Of a stretch of 5,258 bases of DNA, positions 1-4,762 are shown one piece after another (the stretch's first letter is position 1; every line of letters starts with the position of its first letter). The notes under the pieces were generated by a model. It saw only the letters and a program-made list of their open reading frames with translations. It ran no database searches and was not told where the DNA came from. Where the stretch lies: assembly GCA_002395865.1 (NCBI GenBank), contig DGVE01000016.1, positions 1-5,258 of the forward strand, given 5' to 3'. This DNA is from Lachnospiraceae bacterium UBA4292 (GTDB lineage Bacteria > Bacillota > Clostridia > Lachnospirales > Lachnospiraceae). The position numbers were made by a program, and so were the translations under genes.

Positions 1-1
1 C

Positions 2-280
2 CAGCAGATCGATCCCATGCCCGTCATAACAGGCGCGGCCGTATATCCGGAGGATCTGGTGGATAAGATAAAGGCGCTGGATATCGATATCGACGCCATG
101 GACTGCCTCGAGCTTGCGAGAAAGGCAGGTAGCATCAAGGCGGTCAATATCGTATTGATGGGAAGACTCAGCAGATACTTTGATTTCCCGGAGGAGATAT
201 GGGAGCAGGCCATAAGGGACTGCGTTCCCGCTAAATTCACAGAGCTTAATCTGGCTGCATTCAGGCTGGGAAGAGGCTGA
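2..280 (+). CDS. iorB: Indolepyruvate:ferredoxin oxidoreductase, beta subunit (5'-truncated by window edge)
   Basis: The reading frame is open from base 2 to a TGA at 278-280, giving the last 92 residues of a protein that begins outside the window; family members are about 190 residues, so roughly half is seen. Visible family features are the PMPVITGAAVYP segment, the DAMDCLELARKAGS helix, the NIVLMGRLS strand and the C-terminal ELNLAAFRLG ending, all typical of the IorB/pyruvate-oxidoreductase gamma-like fold. With IorA (thiamine diphosphate and iron-sulfur subunit, presumably just upstream) the cytosolic enzyme converts arylpyruvates (indole-, phenyl-, hydroxyphenylpyruvate) plus CoA to aryl-acetyl-CoA, CO2 and reduced ferredoxin, reversibly. 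The downstream paaK gene supports this assignment over a generic 2-oxoacid oxidoreductase subunit. The internal ATG at base 17 is not the start: the frame and the homologous sequence continue upstream of it. Confidence 0.87.
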   Translation, partial: QQIDPMPVITGAAVYPEDLVDKIKALDIDIDAMDCLELARKAGSIKAVNIVLMGRLSRYFDFPEEIWEQAIRDCVPAKFTELNLAAFRLGRG

Positions 281-295
281 TAGGATAGGTCACAT

Positions 296-318
296 AGCGG
301 ATGCTTGCATACGCTTTT
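296..318 (+). terminator. Terminator-like hairpin after iorB
   Basis: The arms A-GCG-g-ATG (296-303) and CAT-a-CGC-T (308-315) pair around a CTTG tetraloop (304-307), with one G/A mismatch in the stem, and are followed by four Ts (315-318). It sits 16 bases after the iorB stop. CUUG is a known stable tetraloop. The stem is short and the T-run is weak, so it could be a partial terminator or attenuator, or chance; I see no alternative antiterminator fold. Confidence 0.4.
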
Positions 319-333
319 ACAACATAGTATAAA
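305..333 (+). promoter_or_regulatory. Candidate sigma-A promoter for paaK (weak call)
   Basis: TTGCAT (305-310) and TATAAA (328-333) are separated by exactly 17 bases, a good match to -35 and -10 boxes. Against it, a transcript would begin near base 340, which leaves the GAGAGGA ribosome binding site (334-340) outside or at the very tip of the mRNA and gives only about a 10-base leader. It also overlaps the hairpin at 296-318. It may be chance in an A/T-rich gap. Confidence 0.25.
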
Positions 334-350
334 GAGAGGATCATAAATAA

Positions 351-1661
351 ATGAGCCAGAGATATTTCCAACCGGAGATAGAGACCATGCCCCGCGAGCA
401 GATAAGGGCGCTTCAGAGCGAAAGAATTATCGAGCAGGTGCAGCACGTTTACAGGAACGTAAAGTTTTATCGCGACAAAATGGATGCGGCAGGCGTAAAG
501 CCTGAGGATATTAAGAGCATAGACGATCTCCATCTGCTTCCATTTATCGAGAAGGATGATCTGAGAGATCAGTACCCGTTCGGACTTCTGGGAGTTCCCA
601 AGTCAGAGGTCGTACGTATACAGTCTACATCGGGTACCACGGGAAGAAGAGTGGTCGCGTTTTACACACAGGATGATATCAGTGTGTGGGATCACTGCTG
701 CGCGAGGGCGCTTGTCGCAGCGGGCGCTACCAATGAGGATGTTATCCACGTATGCTACGGCTATGGACTGTTCACCGGCGGACCCGGCCTCAACGGTGGG
801 TCGCATCTTCTGGGATCAATGACGCTGCCCATGTCCTCGGGGAATACCGAGAGACAGCTTCAGTTCATGCAGGATCTGGGCTCCACCGTACTTTGCTGTA
901 CGCCTTCGTACGCTCTGAACCTTGCCGAGGAGATAGAGAAGAGGGGCATCCTCGACAACATCCATCTCAAGTCCGGTATCTTCGGCGCTGAGCCGTGGAC
1001 GGAGGAGATGCGTGCGGATATCCAGAACAGACTCCGTATCAAGGCGTTCGATATCTACGGACTGACCGAGATATCCGGTCCCGGTGTGAGCTTCGAGTGC
1101 GAGGAACAGAACGGAATGCACATCCAGGAGGATTACTTCGCAGCCGAGATCATCAATCCCGACACAGGTGAAGTGCTTCCCGACGGAGAGGTCGGAGAGC
1201 TCGTATTTACCTGTCTCACAAAGAAGGCATTTCCTCTTATCAGATACAGGACAAGGGATCTTTGCAAACTCACGAGAGAGAAGTGTGCCTGCGGACGTAC
1301 CCATGTGCGCATGAACAAGCCCATGGGAAGAAGCGACGACATGATGGTAGTCAAGGGCGTTAACGTATGGCCTTCCCAGATTGAGCAGGTTCTTCTGCAG
1401 CTCGGCTATCAGGCTAACTACCGCATAGTCGTTGACCGTGAGAACAACCGCGATTCCATCGAGGTACAGGTAGAGAAGACTCCCGCAATGGCTGCCGATG
1501 AGACCTACGATGTTGTAAAGGCGCAGGGCAAGATAGTTGCCGGCCTTAAGAACATGCTCGGTATCAAGGTGGATGTTCAGGTCGTAGAGCCCATGACCAT
1601 CGAGAGAAGCGAAGGCAAGGCAAAGAGAGTCATCGACAGAAGAAACTTATACAGAAGCTAA
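351..1661 (+). CDS. paaK: Phenylacetate-CoA ligase (aryl-acid:CoA ligase, AMP-forming)
   Basis: This is a complete 436-residue cytosolic adenylate-forming enzyme, the usual length for PaaK. It activates phenylacetate or a related aryl acid with ATP and CoA to the aryl-acetyl-CoA thioester via an acyl-adenylate. Landmarks in order: the nucleotide-binding loop STSGTTGRR (residues 92-100), the YGYGLFTGGPGLNGG segment (136-150) that is strongly PaaK-like, the YGLTE motif (236-240), IRYRTRD (297-303), the family CACGRTH segment (312-318), the hinge region GRSDDMMVVKGVNVWPS (326-342), and the C-terminal EGKAKRV (421-427) holding the presumed catalytic lysine. The ATP loop has Arg99 where many relatives have Lys. 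The start at 351 is preceded by GAGAGGA (334-340), ten bases upstream. The neighbouring iorB makes or uses the same aryl-acetyl-CoA, so the substrate may be indoleacetate or hydroxyphenylacetate as well as phenylacetate; specificity cannot be read from sequence alone. Confidence 0.93.
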   Translation: MSQRYFQPEIETMPREQIRALQSERIIEQVQHVYRNVKFYRDKMDAAGVKPEDIKSIDDLHLLPFIEKDDLRDQYPFGLLGVPKSEVVRIQSTSGTTGRRVVAFYTQDDISVWDHCCARALVAAGATNEDVIHVCYGYGLFTGGPGLNGGSHLLGSMTLPMSSGNTERQLQFMQDLGSTVLCCTPSYALNLAEEIEKRGILDNIHLKSGIFGAEPWTEEMRADIQNRLRIKAFDIYGLTEISGPGVSFECEEQNGMHIQEDYFAAEIINPDTGEVLPDGEVGELVFTCLTKKAFPLIRYRTRDLCKLTREKCACGRTHVRMNKPMGRSDDMMVVKGVNVWPSQIEQVLLQLGYQANYRIVVDRENNRDSIEVQVEKTPAMAADETYDVVKAQGKIVAGLKNMLGIKVDVQVVEPMTIERSEGKAKRVIDRRNLYRS

Positions 1662-1682
1662 AGAATTGCTGAAATAATAAAT

Positions 1683-1715
1683 GAGACCCTGGGCTTTGCG
1701 CGGGGTTTCTTTTTT
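1683..1715 (+). terminator. Rho-independent terminator after paaK
   Basis: GAGACCCTG (1683-1691) pairs with CGGGGTTTC (1701-1709), including two G-U pairs, and is followed at once by six Ts (1710-1715). The loop bases can form a small extra GC/GC pair. It lies 21 bases after the paaK stop and 26 bases before the next start codon, and marks the end of the iorB-paaK unit. Confidence 0.85.
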
Positions 1716-1726
1716 AAGAAACGACT

Positions 1727-1733
1727 GAGGCGG
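1727..1733 (+). promoter_or_regulatory. Ribosome binding site deciding the acetyltransferase start
   Basis: GAGGCGG lies 8-14 bases before ATG 1742, an acceptable distance, whereas it abuts or overlaps the alternative GTG at 1733. This favours ATG 1742 as the start. No promoter boxes are evident in the 26 bases between the terminator and the gene. Confidence 0.55.
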
Positions 1734-1741
1734 TGCAAACT

Positions 1742-2581
1742 ATGAGCAGACCCGGGGAATACAGGACTGAATACAACAAACAGATAGCGCAGTTCGACGA
1801 GGGTCTGGCCGCTGAGCTCGAGGTCCGGATCGGTGTCGAGTGCGACAGCGCGTTCGTCGTGGTGGATGAAGGCATGGTGAGTGCTGCGGGTTACGTGACA
1901 TACTCGGGTATGGAAGGCGATGTGCATATATATGACCTGCGCACAGCCATGAGACCTGACGCGGATGTGGAGGCGTACCTATGCATGGTGAATCTTATAG
2001 TCGAAAAGGCACAGGAGATATCATCCGCCAGACATCAGAAGGGTCTGGTCAGAAGCTTTGTAAACGCGGCAGCGGTCAGTACGATAGATACGATGTACGC
2101 CATGGGATACAGCTTCGGCGGGGCAAGGCTTGAGATGGAACTGGCTTCCGGGGAGGCTGATGAGGCCGGGCTTATGCGCTGTAGGAAGGATTACGCGATC
2201 ACCGAGTGCAAGGGTGAGGATGAGTTCGAGGAGTACATGAGCTTCTACGGCAGGGAGGACTTAAGAGTCAGTATCAGAAACCTCCTTAGCCTCGGTGCGA
2301 GGATATTTGCGGGGCGGTTCGCAGGACATATGGTCAGCGCGCTTATCGTATGTCCCGGAAGCAGCGTGCAGATATCGAATGTTTATACACAGGAGCCATA
2401 CAGACGCAGGTATTTCGCACGTGATCTTCTCACATATGTGATCGGGATGTTTCGCGCGCAGTGCGCTGTCTTTTCACTGGATGTTGAGGCGGGCAATGAC
2501 GGCGCGATCAGCCTCTATCAGTCTTTGGGCTTTGAGATTCAAAAAGTGATGGCGCAGATGCATTACCGCCTGGAGGAGTAA
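1742..2581 (+). CDS. Tandem GNAT-fold N-acetyltransferase
   Basis: A 279-residue soluble protein with two GNAT-like halves. The C-terminal half (about 150-279) shows the classical order: beta strand ISNVYTQEPY (211-220), the acetyl-CoA loop region RRRYFARDLL (221-230), strand FSLDVEAGN (244-252), and the YQSLGFE helix-turn (259-265). The N-terminal half (about 35-135) repeats the late GNAT elements (VRSFVNAAAVSTIDTMYAMGYSF) but has no acetyl-CoA loop, so it is probably a degenerate domain. In the C-terminal loop the usual Arg/Gln-x-x-Gly-x-Gly/Ala pattern reads R-R-R-Y-F-A: the central glycine is Tyr224. Members of this superfamily move an acetyl group from acetyl-CoA to an amine; the acceptor here is unknown. 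It lies ten bases before a glycosyltransferase gene, whose ribosome binding site overlaps its 3' end, so an amino-sugar or envelope role is possible but is inference. A GTG at 1733 would add three residues; ATG 1742 has better ribosome-site spacing. Confidence 0.75.
   Translation: MSRPGEYRTEYNKQIAQFDEGLAAELEVRIGVECDSAFVVVDEGMVSAAGYVTYSGMEGDVHIYDLRTAMRPDADVEAYLCMVNLIVEKAQEISSARHQKGLVRSFVNAAAVSTIDTMYAMGYSFGGARLEMELASGEADEAGLMRCRKDYAITECKGEDEFEEYMSFYGREDLRVSIRNLLSLGARIFAGRFAGHMVSALIVCPGSSVQISNVYTQEPYRRRYFARDLLTYVIGMFRAQCAVFSLDVEAGNDGAISLYQSLGFEIQKVMAQMHYRLEE
2572..2578 (+). promoter_or_regulatory. Ribosome binding site of the glycosyltransferase, inside the preceding gene
   Basis: GGAGGAG is a near-perfect Shine-Dalgarno sequence, placed over the last codons of the acetyltransferase and 13 bases before ATG 2592. 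The spacing is somewhat long, but no closer start exists in frame. Its placement implies that the ribosome ending the acetyltransferase clears or feeds this site. Confidence 0.6.
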
Positions 2582-2591
2582 TATTTAATAT

Positions 2592-3302
2592 ATGAATAAA
2601 GACAGAGTTCTTCTTTTGATACCCGCATATAACGAGGCGGAGAATATCGAGAGAGTCGTTACGGAGATACTCGAGTTCAGAAAAAACTTAGATGAGAGTT
2701 CGCCCACTGTGGATTATGTGATCATAAATGACGGCTCCGCGGACGACACCGCAAGGATATGCACCGAGAATGGATATAATTTCGTGGATCTGGCGGTAAA
2801 TCTGGGACTGGCCGGAGCATTTGCGACCGGTATGGAATACGCCCTCAGACATGGCTACGACTACGCGGTACAGTATGACGGCGACGGACAGCACGATGTC
2901 CACTATCTGCCGGATATGTATAAAATGGCCAAGGAACAGAACCTGAATATATGCATTGGCTCAAGATTTGTCACACAGAAGAAGCCCGGCGGCATGAGGA
3001 TGTTCGGCTCGAACATAATCAGCGCCTGCATAAAGCTGACCACGGGCGTTCGCGTGAAGGACCCCACCAGCGGCATGAGGCTATACGACAGGAAGATGAT
3101 CGAGAGCTTCGGAAAGCGTATGAATATGGGGCCGGAGCCGGATACGGTGGCATACCTTCTCAGGAAGGGGGCCAGGATAGGCGAGTGCCAGGTCACGATG
3201 AGAGAGAGGGTGGCCGGAGAGAGCTACCTGAACGTGTTCTCGAGCGCGAAATACATGTTCAACATATGTTCATCGATACTTATCGCACAGTGGTTCAGGT
3301 AA
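2592..3302 (+). CDS. Family 2 glycosyltransferase, polyprenyl-phosphate-sugar synthase type
   Basis: A complete 236-residue protein with a single GT-A domain and no convincing membrane helix. Motifs in order: the nucleotide-binding start LLLIPAYNEAENI (7-19), IINDGSADDT (44-53), the LGLAGAFATGMEYA segment (71-84) typical of the dolichyl-phosphate mannose/glucose synthase group, the metal-binding acidic motif YDGDGQHD (95-102), GSRF (123-126) and KDPTSGMRLYD (156-166). Such enzymes transfer a sugar from a nucleotide donor, commonly to a polyprenyl phosphate at the inner face of the membrane; donor and acceptor cannot be read here. The C-terminal membrane helices of some relatives are absent, and the next gene encodes a small DUF2304 membrane protein that could serve as its anchor (inference from the recurrent pairing). 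It is 10 bases after the acetyltransferase and 21 bases before the DUF2304 gene, consistent with one operon. Confidence 0.9.
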   Translation: MNKDRVLLLIPAYNEAENIERVVTEILEFRKNLDESSPTVDYVIINDGSADDTARICTENGYNFVDLAVNLGLAGAFATGMEYALRHGYDYAVQYDGDGQHDVHYLPDMYKMAKEQNLNICIGSRFVTQKKPGGMRMFGSNIISACIKLTTGVRVKDPTSGMRLYDRKMIESFGKRMNMGPEPDTVAYLLRKGARIGECQVTMRERVAGESYLNVFSSAKYMFNICSSILIAQWFR

Positions 3303-3323
3303 GGATCCAGACAGGAGGATATT

Positions 3324-3671
3324 ATGTCACCAACAATGCGTGTGCTTCTGCTGATCGCAGCTTTTCTGATGACGATATACATAGGCAGAAGCCTGAAAAA
3401 GAGCAGACTTCAGATAAATGACAGCATGTTCTGGATCTTTATGTCATTCATACTGATTCTATTTGCTGTCTTCCCACAGATACCTGAGTGGGCTGCGGAT
3501 CTGGCGGGTGTCGAGAGCCCTGTAAATCTCGTGTATCTTCTGATGATCTTTCTTCTGATCGTCAGGAATTTTCTTATGACTCTGCGCATCTCCAAGCTTG
3601 AGGACAAGCTCAGAAGACTCGCGGGACATGTGGCTATAGTGGAGAACGAAGAACATGAAAGTAGTACTTGA
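3324..3671 (+). CDS. DUF2304 family small membrane protein, glycosyltransferase partner
   Basis: A complete 115-residue protein with three predicted membrane helices (about 6-21, 35-50 and 67-87) and a charged C-terminal tail (88-112) with a likely short coiled coil (ISKLEDKLRRLAGHVAIVE). The layout, the KSRLQINDSMFW segment after helix 1, the FPQIPEWAADLAGVESPVNL loop before helix 3, and the ISKLE segment after helix 3 match the DUF2304 family as I know it; that family recurrently follows GT2 glycosyltransferase genes in Firmicutes. Its biochemical function is not established to my knowledge. The cytosolic coiled coil could hold the soluble glycosyltransferase at the membrane, which is inference. 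The start is secured by AGGAGG (3313-3318), five bases before ATG. The end overlaps the start of the ABC transporter ATPase gene by 17 bases, which suggests translational coupling. The only alternative would be a GtrA-type flippase, but GtrA has four helices and a different pattern. Confidence 0.85.
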   Translation: MSPTMRVLLLIAAFLMTIYIGRSLKKSRLQINDSMFWIFMSFILILFAVFPQIPEWAADLAGVESPVNLVYLLMIFLLIVRNFLMTLRISKLEDKLRRLAGHVAIVENEEHESST

Positions 3672-4746
3672 ACATCTGACCAAGAGATTTCCCAACAGAA
3701 ACAAAAAGATCAAGGAAGACGTGATCGCGGTAAATGATTTCAATTTCGAGATACCGGACGGCAAGCTCATAGGCCTTTTGGGACCCTCAGGATGCGGCAA
3801 GAGCACTACGCTCAACCTCATAAGCGGTCTCGAGATGCCGACAGAGGGCAGAGTGTACTTCGGCGATACCGATGTCACCGATCTGCCTCCGGAGAAGAGG
3901 GGCGTGGGTCTGGTATTTCAGAGCTATGCGCTCTATCCGCACCTTAGTGTGGAGCAGAATATCATGTTCCCCCTGGGCAACCTTAAGGGTGAGGAAAAAC
4001 TCACGAAGCAGCAGATGAAGGATAAAGCGCTCGAGGCGGCTAAGCTCGTTCAGATCGACGGTCTGATGGACAGAAGACCCGGTGAGCTCTCCGGCGGACA
4101 GCAGCAGAGAGTTGCGATAGCCAGGGCTCTCGTGAAGATGCCTAAGGTTCTTCTTCTGGACGAGCCTCTTTCAAATCTTGACGCAAGACTTCGTCTGGCC
4201 ACACGCGAGGAGATCAGCAGGATACAGCATGAGACAGGTATAACGACCATATTCGTAACGCACGATCAGGAGGAGGCCATGAGCATCTCCGACCTCATCG
4301 TGGTCATGAAGGACGGCGCGGTGCACCAGATAGGCAAGCCCCAGGAGGTCTATGACGATCCGGTAAATATGTTCGTGGCGAAGTTCCTCGGCACCCCTCC
4401 CATAAACATTTTCAAGGGGAATGTGAAGAATGGCAGGCTGTACATCGGTGATGAGGCCGTGATGGATGTGAAGGCGGACGACGGCGAGGTATATGTCGGT
4501 ATCAGGCCTGAGGGCTTTATCTTAAGCGACAAGGGCCCGTTTTCCTGTAAGCTGAAGTCGGTGGAGGTCATGGGAAGGGATACGAGCATCGTGAGCACGC
4601 ATCCCGCCTGCGAGAATGTGACCATACGCTCCATAGTGGACGCCGAGGACGCAAAGTCGTGTCCGACGGATGTCGTGAGGTTTGAGCTGCGTCCTTCGAA
4701 GGTGCATCTGTTTGATGTGAAGACGGAGGAGAGGATAAGGTTTTAG
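3655..4746 (+). CDS. ugpC: Sugar ABC transporter ATP-binding protein, MalK/UgpC/MsmK type
   Basis: A complete 363-residue cytosolic ATPase of the CUT1 carbohydrate-import family, normal in length. It shows Walker A GPSGCGKST (43-51), the Q-loop with VFQSYALYPHL (87-97, Gln89), the ABC signature LSGGQQQR (145-152), Walker B VLLLDE (165-170), the D-loop SNLDA (173-177) and the switch histidine H203 in THDQEEA. After the nucleotide-binding domain come the FLGTPPINIF linker (244-253) and an OB-fold regulatory domain with VGIRPEG (281-287) and ELRPSKVHLFD (344-354), as in MalK and UgpC. It powers uptake of oligosaccharides or related carbohydrates; substrate cannot be assigned, and the gene symbol denotes the family only. 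All catalytic residues are present. The start overlaps the DUF2304 gene by 17 bases and has a modest GGAG (3641-3644) ten bases upstream. A permease gene follows after 16 bases, so this ATPase appears to have its own dedicated transporter. Confidence 0.93.
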   Translation: MKVVLEHLTKRFPNRNKKIKEDVIAVNDFNFEIPDGKLIGLLGPSGCGKSTTLNLISGLEMPTEGRVYFGDTDVTDLPPEKRGVGLVFQSYALYPHLSVEQNIMFPLGNLKGEEKLTKQQMKDKALEAAKLVQIDGLMDRRPGELSGGQQQRVAIARALVKMPKVLLLDEPLSNLDARLRLATREEISRIQHETGITTIFVTHDQEEAMSISDLIVVMKDGAVHQIGKPQEVYDDPVNMFVAKFLGTPPINIFKGNVKNGRLYIGDEAVMDVKADDGEVYVGIRPEGFILSDKGPFSCKLKSVEVMGRDTSIVSTHPACENVTIRSIVDAEDAKSCPTDVVRFELRPSKVHLFDVKTEERIRF

Positions 4747-4762
4747 AAGGGTCCTGACACAT

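Noticed and set aside
79..93. Repeated GATATC giving a short palindrome in iorB
   Set aside because: It encodes the acidic DIDID stretch and is explained by codon choice; no wider repeat surrounds it.
816..1304. Long reverse-strand open frame (162 codons) opposite paaK
   Set aside because: It lies wholly antisense to a gene with clear PaaK motifs, its translation resembles no family I know, and it arises from the codon bias of the real gene.
1733..1741. GTG at 1733 as the acetyltransferase start
   Set aside because: The ribosome site GAGGCGG would touch or overlap this codon; ATG 1742, three codons later, has workable spacing.
2430..2441. Twelve-base perfect palindrome TCACATATGTGA, reminiscent of a regulator site
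   Set aside because: It lies deep in the acetyltransferase coding region, far from any start, and the half-sites are in inverted order relative to the CRP type; chance is sufficient.
2452..2475. GCGC-rich inverted repeat followed by TTTT inside the acetyltransferase gene
   Set aside because: The stem is only four base pairs and it lies in the middle of an intact coding region, so it is not a credible terminator.
2951..3421. Second + strand frame (156 codons) overlapping the glycosyltransferase and DUF2304 genes
   Set aside because: Its product is a low-complexity, highly charged Arg/Glu/His-rich shadow; both overlapped genes have strong motifs or membrane patterns in their own frames.
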